A program made the position numbers and the translations under genes. This document shows positions 33,597-49,214 of a stretch of DNA of 64,000 nucleotides, piece by piece. The notes beneath the pieces are model-generated. The model saw only the letters and a list, made by a program, of their open reading frames with translations, searched no databases and was not told the origin of the DNA. This DNA comes from Hemibagrus wyckioides. Its lineage: Eukaryota; Chordata; Actinopteri; Siluriformes; Bagridae. The stretch lies in contig NC_080717.1 of the NCBI RefSeq assembly GCF_019097595.1, positions 9,998,836 to 10,062,835 on the forward strand, in the 5' to 3' direction. Each line of letters begins with the position of its first letter. Positions within the stretch are counted from its first letter, which is position 1.

Positions 33597-36500
33597 TCAC
33601 ACCTTTCAAATAAATTGATAGTCCATCAATATTAATCAATAGGGTAATGAGACATAACTTGCATGTAATGAACAGTACTTGAGGCTTCACATAAACCCAG
33701 TGCTGATCAGACTTCTGTACCGTGTGCCTTTCCCAGTCAGCCGGGATCTGTTTCCCTTCTCCCACCTGTCACCATTTTTTTTTTCATTTGACACTTCTGT
33801 CAGGCATTTTCCTGCTCAAACTTCCTCCATATGCCATAACAGAGTGACCTAAATATCATCCTCTAGTGCATGAAGGCATCGATCAACAACCCAAACCCAA
33901 GACTATTATCTTCATCCCTGCTTCAGAGATCAGTGGAAGCCGGGCTGTCTGTACGCCTGCTACATGAACATAATGCATTATTAATTCCAATTGTCATTTT
34001 CTATCACTCGTGTGTCTGTAGGTTTGACAAGCACAATATCTGTCTCTTCAGTGTATTCAGTATGCCAAGTTTAAAGAAAGCCCAATGCATCTCCCTCAAC
34101 TCTGCATGAAAAAAAGACAGAAAGGAGAAGAAGAAGCTTTTAGAGTAAATACCAATGAATAAATCAACATGTTTCAGGATGTTCTTCAGGTAGCAGCTTG
34201 TTTTTGATAAAGCAACAGTGGTGCAAGCTCTTGGCTAATTGCTTTGGAGAAACAGCACAGTGCACATTGACAGTGTGTGCTGATAGAAAGTGGACCGTAT
34301 TAATCAAGACACTATAACATGGGCGCCTCAAGCAAAGGCACTTGATGGACACAATAACACCTTCTCGCCTCCAGGGGTCACCGTTTCTGCATCCACACTG
34401 GAACAGGCTGAAGTCTGGGTGCAAGGTGGCCTCCAATTCCCTTTCTGTGGCACTACTGATTTACTAACTGTATTAACATATGGCATTCCAGATCAGACCA
34501 GGTCTCCTTCCTGTCATGTAGCCCGATCATGAGTGCAGTTGAGACGAAGTAGGGATATGTATGAGGTGCAGTGAAGAGTCGCAGCATGGTGTGATGAGAT
34601 CTCATCCCCACCTCCTTCATGCTCACATTCAGAGTTTAATCAACAGAATCAAGGCGCGAGAGTCACTAAGCATCCAATCAGGTTCAGAAAGATGATTCAT
34701 CTGTGAGGAAATATGGCATGCTGGTGTGTTTTACAAGCCTGGGGGCTTTTTGTCTCCCGCTCCTCAAGGATGTAGGCACCTGTTCGCTTGCAGCAACACA
34801 AACAAGAAGACAGGAGGAAAAAAAAAACTAAAACCAGCCAAGAAAATGACACATTTTCATTTCTACTTTATTGCTGTTACTTATTTATTTTTTTTATTTT
34901 GCGTTTTCAGGCCAGGACTTTAAATTGATATTGCTGAAGTGAATTCCCTCCAGTGAGACTGGATATCAGTGATGTGACCCATAAATAACCGATTTTATTA
35001 GGCTAGTAATGATCCCCAATGAATATTGGCAGACAGGCTATGATGACTTTGTAGCCGAATATCAGTAATTAAGTTTCAAAGGAGCAGGCGGCCGCGGTAA
35101 GGTCATATTGATCCTCCGCCGTGCAACATGCCAGAGAGCAGGACGTCAATGAAGGCTGCGGCATCAGTGACTTTATGAATTCTTGCAGCAGAGCCTGTGT
35201 GTCCCGCACCATAGTCTGAACTGTTGGCAATCTTGGTTGATAGGAAAGTGCACTATGTCAATATTCACCAGACATTCTTGCCAGTAATAATCAGTCTAAC
35301 AGACTGTGCAATGACTGCATGCATAGTGCAATGCATGCATAGTGTTTTTGGAGAGCTGGTCAGCCAGAGCACGGGTCAGCAATGACGTCCTTGTCATGAC
35401 AGTTGCTTGGGGAGAGCTGCAGTGAGATGCAGAGCTAGGGAGCTTTGAAGTGTAGGAGTATGTTTTTTTCCCCACATGTAGGCATTTCTGTGTGGATCAC
35501 GCTTTAGGTGTGGTGCCGTAAGCGAAGATGAATAATTCACCACCTCTCTGTTGAATCAATGCAGCATCTTGGCCTAATCTGATTTTTGGCATTAGGAAGC
35601 AGGGCGCATGGCTGATCTAATTATGCGTGTGCACATGCCAGGTGATTGCGGCAGTGTCAATAGTGAAGCCGGAAGTGGACTTTGGGAAAGGGTGTGTGTG
35701 TGTGTGTGTGGAACAAGGACCTGATAGAATTTTGTCAGACAACCTACTAACCCTCATTTTGACTTTGCTACTTAGCAACGAGTGGTGTGTGGGTTCATTC
35801 AAATTCACCAATGCAGTAGGATTTCTGATCTCCTTTCTGGTCCAAAAATTGTATGTGTTACTGCCTTCTAAGACCCCTTCCTAACAGAGAACCAGGGATA
35901 AGAAGGCGTTTTCTCGACTTCAAGCGTAGCATTTTAAGCACCTAATTTCTTTTGAGGGTGTTCACTATTTTTCTCACTTCACATGACTTCTGTCAAATAC
36001 TTAAATACAGCACACATAATTACTTTGCAATATTCACCTTTCTAATTTAACCACAGTTTAGGCACATTTTTAGGTACATCAATTCAGTTCAATCCAATCC
36101 ATGATATCATTACTGTATCAAAATAAAAACATTTATACATAACTGCCAGCAATACCAATGGCATTAGCATACCAATAGCATTATCAGCCAGTGTTGTGTT
36201 CCTCACCCAAATTTCTGCCACACTTTCTCTTTCTTTGTCACATGACCTATTTCTGAAGATTATTTAGGCCCAGACATCAACAAAAGATCCCATAACTCTA
36301 CATATTTTCACATACGTAGCTGTACGAGTGTGCAGATGTTTATCACAGTTAAAGCTGATGTAAAGCAGATGAATTAGATAAAGCTATCAGGCACATGGCC
36401 TTAAGTCTCCTGCAATATGCAGTGATATGTTAAAGAGTTCAAGTTTCGCAGAGAAACTCATTTTTCAACCCATTGAACAACATGTGTTTGCTCGTAATGC

Positions 36501-37349
36501 TATTTAATATTATTAGGATAATCTTCGCTTTTATACGGGTTCTTTAAGGGTTCATTCGATAATTAATGGTTCTTAGATTTGAAGAAAAAGCAACCTATTT
36601 GGAACCATTTCGGAAAGGGTAACACTCCGTTGTAAGGCTCTACAAAGAATGTTAAAGGATTCCCCCAGAGGGACAACTGACTAACTTTTATTGGGTTATA
36701 AATTTTCAACGAGTGTATGTAGTTAGAGATTCTGGAGCATTCTCAATACAAAGAGGGAAGTTTTGGAAACAGTGTATTCAAACAGTTTAGATATTCCTTT
36801 AATTATACGTCTAGACTATACAATATTCTTCCAAGTGTTTGAGGGTATGGCCTTGCCTATTGGATTTCTTGGATGAGCGAGGTTTCTGGATCCACATTCT
36901 AGTCACTAAGAAGAACACAGTCCGCTGTCTGAAAGCCAGTTTTCATTGCCAAAAAATTAAAGGAGAAAAGAGTGTGAAACGTGAAAAGAGCTTTCCTGGA
37001 CAAAGTTGGATTGACCCCCATAGGACAAAGTTGGTGTCTTTGGGAGCTGATTGTGGACGAATGAACCAGACCTTTGCCCTTGTTTAGAATCTTAACTTCT
37101 TCAGAGCAGATTGGTGAGCAAGTGGAGCTAGAGCAGTTCATCACACGACATGTGGGTTCAGTGTCACCAGCCTAGATTTATGGATGATGCAGTCCATCTG
37201 GCACAGAACCATGTATGTGCAATCACAAGCTTAGGGCACACAAGCCTCATCACCTCCACTTCATGGAACAAGAAGCCCAATGCAGGACTGGCCAGAATAT
37301 GCCAGAAAATGGAAGTGATGGTGCTTGCATGACACCCCTTCGAAAACGT

Positions 37350-37502
37350 TTAAAGCATTTGGCAGACACCCTTATCCAGATCAATTTACACTTTATCTCA
37401 CACAACTGAGCAGTGTAGGGTCAAGGCCCCAGACTTGTGGTCCTTGATTTGAACTCACAACCTTCTAAACAGTCCATCATCTTAACCACTGAGCTCCCAC
37501 CC
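37350..37502 (-). mobile_element. tRNA-headed SINE (minus orientation)
   Basis: Reverse-oriented relative of the SINEs at 38720, 53771 and 62010: 'GCATTTGGCAGACACCCTTA' is the complement of the 'AAGGGTGTCTGCCAAATGC' tail, and 'CTTAACCACTGAGCTCCCAC' the complement of the tRNA-like box A head. The box B part is decayed. Confidence 0.7.
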
Positions 37503-38719
37503 CCCCTGTTTCCTTCGCTTCTGCCCTCTCTTGCTCAGGATGCCACAGTTGATCCCCTGAGTGCTGGGATGGGACCTGCACAAATATGTTTGCAGAAAGC
37601 TGGAGATGTGAAGACTGCCCTAAATGCAAGTGGGTCAGATGTTCCATTTGTCAGTGATCACGCAGCCATCCACCAACCAGGAAGTGTCATGCAGAGTACC
37701 AGGGGGCATCAGACTTTGGTTGACTGAAGCTGCCCACAGACCCTGATCCAACCCCTGCTTGACAAGGCATTAGAAAGGTGCTGGGAGATAAATGTGAATT
37801 GTGTTCACCAGGATGTGCACACATCTCTACTAGGGCCAGCTGAAATGAAATATAAGACTTAAGAGGTGGCAGTTAGTAGTGCGGTGTGAGGTGTGTGGGG
37901 GTCACTGAAAGTGAGTAATAGGAAATAATTTGAATAAGCACACCACTTGACACTGTATTCAATCAATCCCAACCTTTTAATGTAGCCATATTAATGTGAA
38001 TAGACACACACAACCCCTCCACAAGCTAGGTGTATGTAAACTGTGAATATGTGTACTTCTCACTAAACATAATAATGTAATGTAATCATGATTGAATTAA
38101 AAAAAAATTAAAAACATGAGAAAAGGAAAATGATCATGTCTGGAGTCTGACATCTCATATGAAGTAAATCCGGTAGTTTGATTAGCATCTGTGATTTCCT
38201 CAAATATCCAATCAAGCAAGATTTTATTCTTCTTCACACCTAATGAATCCAGGAGACATGTGGCGGGGCAACCCATGAACATTGGTCACATGTCAAGCAG
38301 AGTTGAGACACACTGAAGTGAGAGCCAGATCTACTCAGACTGTGGGATTCCAATAAGCAGGACATCATAGAAATCAGTGCAGATATGACTAAAGAAAAAA
38401 GCTCCCCTGTCAGCGTGTGTACCATCACAAGATGAATGATAAAAATGAATATGAGCTGGTGCTAGAGAGTCAAGTACAACTAAATGCTGCCTTTTATATT
38501 CATCCTTACTTCACAGCGCATCAATGACCATGGCCCCAAGGACCGCCAAATCTGAAAGGACATGCTGAAAGAACCTTGGCTGTCCTTGTCACTGCGACAA
38601 CCTAAGCCAGGTGTAAAAAGTAAACACCAGTATCACTGTTCTGTACCACAGTAGAGAAAGATGTTGTTATCTCCATCCATGCTGCTAATTTTCTAATCAG
38701 AACATTGTTCATGAATACA

Positions 38720-38912
38720 GGGCCAGGAGTAGATCAGTGGATATAACTTCTGATCAGAAGGTCATGAGTTCAAATCCCAGCACTGCTAAGCTGCCACTGC
38801 TGGGCCCTTGAGCAAGGTCCTTAACCCACATCTCCTTCGTTATATAAATGAGATAAATGTAAGTCGCTCTGGATGAGGGTGTCCTTGTAATGTAAATGTA
38901 AATGAATAATGC
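38720..38912 (+). mobile_element. tRNA-headed SINE
   Basis: The tRNA-like head contains 'AGATCAGTGGATATAACTTC' and a box B 'AGTTCAAATCCC', then 'AAGCTGCCACTGCTGGGCCC', 'TTGAGCAAGGTCCTTAACCC' and the tail 'GTAAGTCGCTCTGGATGAGG'. This is a teleost SINE, not a functional tRNA gene. Confidence 0.8.
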
Positions 38913-39017
38913 TAATTCAGTTCTTCAGTGATACAGTAAATTACAAGTGCAGAGAGTGCTGCCTTTTCATTTCAAGGTAACAGAAGTGAACTGAATCCTC
39001 TATTCTCACAAGGCCTG

Positions 39018-39045
39018 AACACACAACACAACACAACACAACACA
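39018..39045. repeat. (CACAA)n short tandem array
   Basis: About five units of ACACA/CACAA. Confidence 0.85.
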
Positions 39046-40333
39046 TGTAACACAACAGGTTTGTGTAAATTGAACAGCAACCTTCAAAGCGTCTCGGCTG
39101 ATGGAGCGAAACTTGTCCAATTCACCCTTTCTATGTTTCTTATTTAAAGAAAAAAAAAAAAAAACCCCAAAAAACACCATGACCTCAGAATGTTAAAATG
39201 ACTCAATGTGTCAATGAAGCATGACAATGTGGAAGTGACAACAATACAATATTATATTTGTATCATATGAAACAGACTTATTCAGCTGCATCAGCATCTC
39301 ATAGTGTCCTCCAAAAATGTTCTCTCTCCAGATTTTTTTTCTTTGTTTTCAGACAGCTCTGATGTTAAAGGACCGTGGACCATACAAGAAGACTGACAGG
39401 GGTCATTAGATATTTATATATTACAAATATATTTGACATTATGGTCCCTGATGATTGATCAGATTAGGTAAAAGACATTTACGGTGTATTATCAGATCTG
39501 TCCACACATCGGCCAGCCTTATTATTTCCTCTAGACAGTGCAAGGGTAACAAATCTGTTATTGTATATTTTGTTATTATTGTTTTTTTCCCATTGCCAGT
39601 TGCTACACTATGACTACATCCATTCTGCCTCTGCTGATATATGATCTGTACCAAACAGGAAAGTATAGATAGAGGTAGAAACAGTACAAACCAGTGATTG
39701 CTCAGCAGCAATCATCACTAAATTGTCCTGATAATTGTCCTCTTACTGGAATGGCTCCTCTACCAGAAAGAACGGCACAGCAATCTTCAGAGTATCAATT
39801 TCCTGCTCTCTTTTCAAATGTCCTTTTCCAGTAGCTTTAGGAGGCAACGTAATTTGTTTACTCACAGTACTGCTTTCTCCTTGCTGATGTAAGTTTACAC
39901 TTCCTGCCCATGATCCATGTCAACTTCGTCATGCTCCCATTCAACAGCAAAATGTGTTTCTCTCCACTGTGTTCTCTTACTATATACTATAGAGGAAAAC
40001 GTAATGATGTTATATATAACCCTGACCAGTGCATTATAGGCCAGATAGAATGACTTTAAAAATAGAAAATGTTTGTATTTTTGTTTGGTTGTATTTTACA
40101 GGCATTTGACAAAGTCTACACTCCAAATGCTCCGTATTTAAACGGATATGAAAATACTGGCATAGTGGCTTTATTTATGTTAGCCACATTTTCTGATGGA
40201 CATGCATTTTATTCTTAGTAGAATCAATATGACAATCATCCTGTACAATTTTAACGTAAAGGAATGTATACGTCGTTATTACAATTCAGTGAAAGCCAGT
40301 GTTTGAACTGTGGTAGCATATTTTAGTATTCAA

Positions 40334-41045
40334 TAGGGATGAACGAATAACAATACTGCTATATGGTATAGGTCCAGTACCATGCTTTATCTGCATTTGT
40401 GAAAAATGCTCTGATATCCCATGATACTATGTGACATAAGCCTAATGTACATTAGTGTACAAATGATAGCAATCTGTACATATTCATAATTAATGATGGC
40501 AATCAAATCAAAGAAGACTGCAATCTGTGCTCTGCAAAATATTAAGAGGAGCTACTACAGCATCTTCGTACAATACAAGCAAATCTTAAATATAAAACTC
40601 AGCATGATGACTCCATTTCTAGCAGCAACAGCATTAACCATGACTGCAGCAAACGCTGGCTGGGAAAGTGTCTAAAGGTAAAGTTAGGTGAGTGGAAATA
40701 ACTCTCAGTAAATATATTTTTTGACAATGAGCCACTATCGATCATCGACAGTGAGAGATTTCTACACAAAAATCAACTGTTATACTGAAGCAATTTTTAA
40801 AAATGAATCAAAGCCTGCTCATCTCTATTGCAAACCGATTTAATCCGAGCTGACTATATAAGCTAGCGAATGCACTTGATTTAAAATCAGTGTAATATAA
40901 AAGGAGACCAGCAGGAAGTGCATGAGCATGCATGTGTTCAGGATAAAAATAAACAGCTGAATATCGCGTCATTTTGATATCAGTGTCGGTTTTGATGAAC
41001 ACCAAAAATCATGTACACCTACACCTATCATCACATGCATCCCTA
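40334..41045. mobile_element. Possible hAT-like non-autonomous element
   Basis: Starts TAGGGATGAACGAATAAC and ends with CATGCATCCCTA, which is TAGGGATGCATG when reversed, giving an inverted end of about 9 bases. The interior start 'GCTATATGGTATAGGTCCAG' resembles the 'GGTATCGGTATCGG' ends of teleost hAT elements. The flanking 8-mers (GTATTCAA, GTGTTTTA) match at only five positions, so the ends are uncertain. Confidence 0.35.
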
Positions 41046-43830
41046 GTGTTTTATTCCTCCATCATTAGGTAGTTTCTCACAACCTCCAGCAAACGCCCAC
41101 ATTCACAATGGCCTTATGCAGTCGCAAAAAGATACAAAAATAAGACCAGTGTATGAATAGGTTAGGATTAGTAAACGTGTTGTGTATAAATACCATATAA
41201 TTTTCAATGGAAAAACTCTAATTGTATCATTGTATTGTGGTTACAGCATAGCTCTCAGATCAATACAGTCTCAGACTGTGTAACAAGCCACTTTGTTAGC
41301 TTAGCCTAAGCTAATTAGAATATTGGCGGCGACTCTATCAGTAGCTGAGCTTAACTAAGAGGGTATTGAAAACAGAGAGAGAGAGAGAGACGCAGTTACA
41401 CAAACCATACATGAGCCTTTTTAAATCGCAGTGGGACTGGCAGGGGGGTCTGCTGAGACACAGCCAGAAGACGAAGGATGTAATTAGCTCCAATCCTGGG
41501 AAAGAACAGGTTGGCCTTGTGTAATGGGGTCAGCTGACGTTTGAGTGTGGTCTCCTCTTTGTCTGAGCGCACTGGCATGTTCCAATTCCCCTCATTATGA
41601 TGCAGCAGCCTCTTGTTATTTTTTTTTTTTTAATTTTACCAACTTTATGTCAAGCTTTACATCATGTGAAAGATCTGGTTTGAGCCACTATAAGACAAGG
41701 TAGAAGATGTATATTGCAGTGTTAAGCGAGGGCACTGCTAATTGAATTCTCAGCCAAGCATAATCATTCCAAGTACGCTACATTCCATAAATTAATAAAA
41801 AAAAATGACACAAGACTGAAACCGGATGATGGAAAGATTAAAGTTAAGGTGCTAACGATGTGTAAATGAATAGGATAAGTAACAGTGGCGTTGCTGTTTT
41901 GACAGTGTAACCTGAATGAGGAAATTCATGTTAACTGATGCATGAGTGGACAGGTTCTCACGCTTTCTGCACATAAGCAGTATCCAGATCATTTCAAGTT
42001 GTATGTGCATTCATGTCAATGAGCCTCAGGTTAACAGAAAATAACAAAAACAAAACAAAGGCAGAAGGTAAAATAAAATCCAGACAACAGTGTTCCTCTT
42101 CCCATTTACCCTGGCTCAGAACAGCATGGGTAGTGTTTTACTGTAGGCTAAAATTACTAACAAAAAGAAACGAACGGTGCTGTACAATAGTGCTAAAACA
42201 GCTGGATGGGAATACAATAGTAACACAACCAGCCCTATAAAAACAGTGGATTTCTAGGAAGTTTTTTTTTTTTTTTTATCATAAAGCTAAAAGCGTGGTT
42301 GGAAATAATGCAAAAAAATTAAAATAAATCAAGACTTGGGTTAAAATGCACAATCCCTGCATGGCTGATTCAGTACAGAGAAAATAGCCTACTCCCTATT
42401 TCCTATCAATCATGGACATGAATTGAATATGTTTGATTCTGGTATCAAGAATCCATTAGGATAAGTGACTAGCATATGGTAGCTCTATCTGCTACATTTT
42501 TCAATCCTGATTTTTCTGTAAAATATGGTACCATCTAGCGTAAATGGGAATTTTCATGCCCCTTTACCATTGCAATGACTCAAGACACATGTAAGCAAAA
42601 AGGGGAATTTAGGTTTGGGGAATGATACATGACGCTGACATGCTCTCACACTGGTTTATATAATGGGTCTAATGCATTACACATACTGTATCAGACTTCT
42701 AGCAATGGCAGGATCTGGGTCATCTCATTATAAAACAGCTGGCATAGACAGATCTGTTGATCGTATCACATCTTTTGCCTGCTTGGGGGCAAATGCACAC
42801 TGCACCACTGAGCCCCTGGGCAAGATGTGATGCGGTCTGCAGGGTCGACAAGCAGAACGGGTTAGAGGTCATTATATGTTCTTCACAGAACTGAGATTTG
42901 CTTCTCAAATATTTATTCCTCGGCATTGTCTGAGCTCGGCTGCCCTCTAACAATCTACACATAACCCTCTAACCTGAAATAATGTCATGGACTTTCAATT
43001 TTTTCCCCTAAAACTTGTGGAAGATTTTTTTTTTTCCTGGACAAGTTTAGTGTGCAGTACACTCCCTTAAAAATATGTTGTTCCTGATGCTACTCTTGTG
43101 GCCAGAATCTGAAATTAAAATATGAAATGTGGAGTGCCCTTAAGCTGTGTGCCTTCACCCAGACAGATGTTTGTCTGGAGGCTTTTCAGAGCCTTTTGCA
43201 GATTTTTTTTTTTAATAATCCAACTGAAAATCTTATACTCTTTTTTATTTCTCACTTCACCTTTTGTGCATTTTGATCATTCGGAGAAATGTCAGGCAAA
43301 GCCATTTTATTATGAACGGCAAAACAGCAAAAAATCTACGCAACCAGAGGCTTGAACGATCAATGGTTTCTCTAGCAATAGTGGCCATCAAATTAGATTT
43401 GTTTTGTTAGACCTGATTACAAGGTCTGCTCAGACAAATCCATAATCTTTTGCTGTGGGCAAAACTGAGCTGAAGAAGAGGGAAAAAAATTCAAGTCAGT
43501 TGGGGAGCTAGTGATCGACTGCAGAGAGCTGAGCTGATCGATAATGCCATGGGCCAGAATGTCATACGGTTCCCGGATAATTTTCTCTTTTCACCCCTTG
43601 TCCCTATCTTGCAGTATATTTTCCTACACATCTCGAGTATATTTTCATACTCAAACACACACACACAGTCAAAGATCAATGTTTTAAGGATTTTCATTGT
43701 CTCATTTTCATTGCTGCCCATATTTTCTGACCCTGACCTTAATGATTTATGAATCCAACAACACTAAATTGAACATTTGGCCCTGTATGAATTTATTTTC
43801 TTAGAATCATCTACTGAACAGCAGCACTCA

Positions 43831-44709
<879 letters not shown>

Positions 44710-47700
44710 CTAAATCTAATCCTTGTCCATAAACAGTAGATCAAGATTTTGAAAAACCCATGGACAAATGGCCATGTATACAATTTATATAATAGAGGCA
44801 ACATTTGCTATGTTCATACATATTACCCAGATTTTCTCAGGTGGAAGGGTCAGTGGGTTCATTTGTGTATATCACACAAAGCTTCTGATGACTGCTCATG
44901 ATGTCCATCATAGTATTTACACCCGCCCTCTTGCTAAAGCAAAGTAGTATTAGCTCTTTGCGTAGGTACAGAACAGTATGACTTTCCATAGCAAGTAGCG
45001 ATTCTGATGGAGGGTCAAGTCTCTCTATCACTTGGCTGCTCAGTAGTACTACTAACTGCTCCTCCAACAAAATAGTTCTGCAGCAAACGGAGCCAAAGCT
45101 GTCTGCCTACACATGCACTGCTATTGGGCAGCTATAAATACAGAGGGGAATGGGCACATGTGCTTGTATTACTACTGTACAATGGCTCTTGTACACCTCA
45201 GAAATGATCAAGAGATATGTGCCTGCACACATTTTGCTGCCCAAAATAGCTTGGGTTTGGATATAAGGTGCACTTTTGCTGCAGCAGTGCACTTTTTTTC
45301 AGTTTAGTCTCTTAAAGGATTACTGGCTCAGCCTCCTCAGGGCAATCTCCTACCTGATTGCACAATTGATCTGAAGACCTGCATGCACCACGCTGCCCCA
45401 GTGCACACTGACAATGTTTGCCAACCACTTAGGCCTCCTCATTTGCAGCAAGATAACGTTTTACGAGCCAAATCGCGGAGAAAGAAAGGACCAGTGCAAA
45501 TATTGCTCAGTTTGCACAGTGTACACTTTTAATGAAGTTTTGTTTTGGTACTAAATTCCCTGTGCTGAGGCAGTTGAGAAAAAATAAATCCATACTGAAT
45601 TTTACAATGCTGCTAACCCTGCTGAAGGACGATACAGGTTGGATCAGAGGCTAAGCATGAGTGTGTGTGTGTGTTTCTGTGCAGGCATAAAGCTATGAGA
45701 ATACAATAGTGAGAGGAGGGTTGTGGTGCTCTTTGCTTCTTGGAGCAGTTCCATAACTGAAGCTCTGGGCAGGACAAAGGCCAGACCCCAGTGAGCAGAG
45801 AAGATGTCAAGGATATCGTCGAGCTCTCTGAAGCTTTAGCACAGTATGTGCAAGATGAAAGATGGTCATCTTGGGGCCAAGAAGTGGCAATATTTGTCCC
45901 TGCCCTTGCTCTTCATATACTGACCTAATGTTCCTCTGCTCTTTGTGTTCTGCTGGAAGCCCTGTTCTACATCACAGAAGTGTTAAGCCTTTGATTGCAG
46001 TATCTTGCACTAAGCCAAACCTGATACCCTTTACTTGTCTCCAAAAAAAAAAAAAAAATTCACCTTAGGCATTATTTTTTGCCCCTTACATTCATCCTCT
46101 GGCCACCTAAACGGCAAGAGGCAGCAAGATCCATTTCTGACACACAGTTTCGCCCGTTGCATACTTGTCCCCTGCGTAACCGTGTCTGTTTCTGCTATGG
46201 AGGAGCATCATCACTGCCTCAGTGACTCACTGATTGATTGAAGTAATTATTCCAGGCAAGGGTCACCTCGCCAAAGTACAGCAGATACAAATTACTTGCT
46301 GATTGAGAAATTGCCCTGCACATAATGCATTTTGTGCTTTTAATTGTGTGCCCAGCTCTTTATCGATACTAAATTATCCTTAACTTGCGCTTTACATTTA
46401 CAAACCCCAAGGCTTATTATCCTATAACTAAACTCTTAGAAAAAAGGCTTCTCCATGAGTTTTTTGGAAAGTTCCTAAAGACATACTTTTTATAACAGTC
46501 TCTGAGAGAATTCATGGTTTCGTCTGGTCCAGGAAGTTTCTGTCTACTTGTTTATTTTATATATTTTTTTGATCATGGCAACTCAGAGGACTGCAGTGAG
46601 ACTGACTAAAAATTTTTGTTTTGTGTCTGCAAACAGATGTTCATATTTTTCCATAAGTTTCCATAAACTGGATCAGGGGTTCTCAGAATCAAGGACTTCA
46701 AGGACCCAGCAAAATAATAATAAAAAATAAAAAACAAAATAAAAAATCAGACCCCTTGTCAGTACATAGTTTTCTAATAACTAGCAAATACTAGGGACAT
46801 TGTGTAAATATGTACAGTAATTTGGCTTTTCTAGTTTTTCTATAGTATTTATGATTGTTTTAAACATGGAGCACATTTTTATTAAAATTCCCATCAAATT
46901 AGACATTATTCACTGGCATAATAACAGAGTTAGGATTTTCCAACACTAACAAAATTCTAGCAAACTCCTGGGTATCGCCGAACCCTACAGAATGTTCACT
47001 GTTAACTTTGTTGAGTAAACCTAAGATGAAGAGTGTTCATTAGTGGTCTTCTATCCAAAATGAAAATTAAACAATGACTAAATTATCATTTACCGTTTTA
47101 CTCAAAATATATGACAATATATAATGAGATTCCCCTGATGAATAAAAATGAGATGAAACTGTCAGAACTTGTTGACTGGACAAAAGTGAAACTTTGTCCA
47201 TTTTGTGGAGAGTTAAGTAAAGGAAATAAAGGCATGATGTGTGCTGTACACTAGACCATGTGAAGGAAGGAGCAAGGCAAGAACAGTGCATTAACAGATC
47301 AATTCCAGACCTGTATGTTCTTTCACACTGAACCCTAACAGACATTAATGTGCTTTTTAGGTGAATGCATTGTAATAAATGTGGTCACAAGAGTAGCTAT
47401 TAAACACATAAGATCCAGATTAGCCGTCATAATGAACATTTGGGATTGTTGTTATGTTTGTATTGCATAAACACCAGATAGAGGGGCCTTCGGGCTCTGT
47501 CTGACACGGGTGCCGAGCGCATAAACCTACAGGCCTATCCATCAGCGAGTGGCTTTGCTGGCAGATTGAGGTCATGGTGAATTATGACAGGAGCTGGGAG
47601 GTAATCACTCATTTGGCCCAGCTAAAATGCTGCTGCATGCCTGGGCTTTGTCGACCTCAACCGCTCGCCTCCTCTTCTCAAGACACCAGTTAACCGGCTG

Positions 47701-49214
47701 CAAAGCAGATGCTGTGATTGGCTGATGACAGATATTTCACTACAGATACAAACCAGTGACCTTGCACTGAGTGCATCATCACATCACATGTGGGCTGTGC
47801 ACTGCTACACATCATCAGCTGAGAGTGAACTGCTTATCAACACTCGCTTATAATTAATCACCTGCTCTTAAAGCAACAGGATGCCAAAATGCTCTCTTTC
47901 TTCATTTTGGCAATCAGTAGGTGTGAAAAATTATAATGTCTTCTGGACCTTTAGTGTGTTTAGGGTGTACCCATTTTGTGTACTCTTTTATTATGTAGTA
48001 CTTAATTATGTACCTCAAATCATTATGAAGGTAAACTATATTCACATTAGCATGAAATAGCCAGACTCTAAAGGAACAAAAGATGTACCCTTGAAATTAC
48101 CACCCCACTGACATGGAAAGTTATAGTTTAGTACCCTTTTTTTCTATGGTCGACAGAGTTGACAGCAAACCCCTCGTCTCTGAGAAGCGTCAGGAGCTCC
48201 TGTCTACATAAGCTTCTCTCCAGTGTCCACTGGCTGCTTCACACACTAGCACATGTACACTCTTGCTACTCATTATGGCACTTTAACCTCCCAGCACTCT
48301 GGGCTCATTCCTCTGAGCCATCTCTCCAGGGTGGATGTGAAATCCCTCAGGTCTCTCTGGCTGCCATGGAGGACTGGGATCCCACAGCGGTACCGTCTCT
48401 TGTTCAGCCCAACGTGTCATTACCATCACGCTATTCCTGCTCATGCAATCCAGATTCTCCTCGTAGCCCTGTTTTACACTGCAAGGCTTTGGCAATGGTG
48501 ATGTCATTGTAAAAATGGCTCCTGCATATGCAACAGCTCCGCTTCCTTTTGTTTAAGAGGCCAAGCGAGGAAGCAGTGGGGATGTAGACCATCCAACCAT
48601 GACGAATATGTCTCTGTCTTGGCTCCTACCTTTGACTCAGTATCCTGTCTCCATAGTTACGGTTAATATGGCAAAAACTCATGCTAGGTGCAGTCAGGCA
48701 GCTACCTGCTGCAGTGTTATGTTCATTTTTTTCTGAGACAGCAGCACAGAGGCTCCTATTATGCAGCAAATTGTCTCCAGGGCCAGGCATGATTTCTGGA
48801 ATGCCACAAATGTCCTACCTATAGATTAGGCTGTAGAATAGCTGTAAATCGATTCTTTTGCAATCATAAAGGGCAAACAGTGTACACCCCCACATTCCTG
48901 TCCTCCAGCAACAGCAATCCCATGAGTTATAATAGAATATTACACACTAGTCTTCCCCTCAGCCTGTGAAATGAGCTAGGGGATTATAATGCCTGGTGCT
49001 GTTTTACCACATTAGTGAACCGGATCATAAACAATAGAATATGACATGAGATGCCATCAGCCAGGTCGCTACACTGCAGAATCACACCTCTGTGTACATT
49101 TTACCCACTAGTCTGTACTGCATCTTTGCAATTAAGCAAAATAGTCATTTAACTTGCTTACTGCTCTTATTTACAATTATTTTAATGAGAAAAATCTCAG
49201 CAGAAACACTTCCC

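Noticed and set aside
36530..36720. GGTTCTT-rich stretch as a hairpin repeat
   Set aside because: It resembles a teleost repeat loosely, but no paired ends could be drawn by eye.
36839..37727. Cluster of open frames between 36.8 and 37.7 kb
   Set aside because: Three overlapping frames of 60-96 codons lack family motifs, and the last one overlaps a SINE.
38720..38912. tRNA gene
   Set aside because: Box A/B-like motifs belong to a SINE; no cloverleaf closes and the same sequence recurs at 53771 and 62010.
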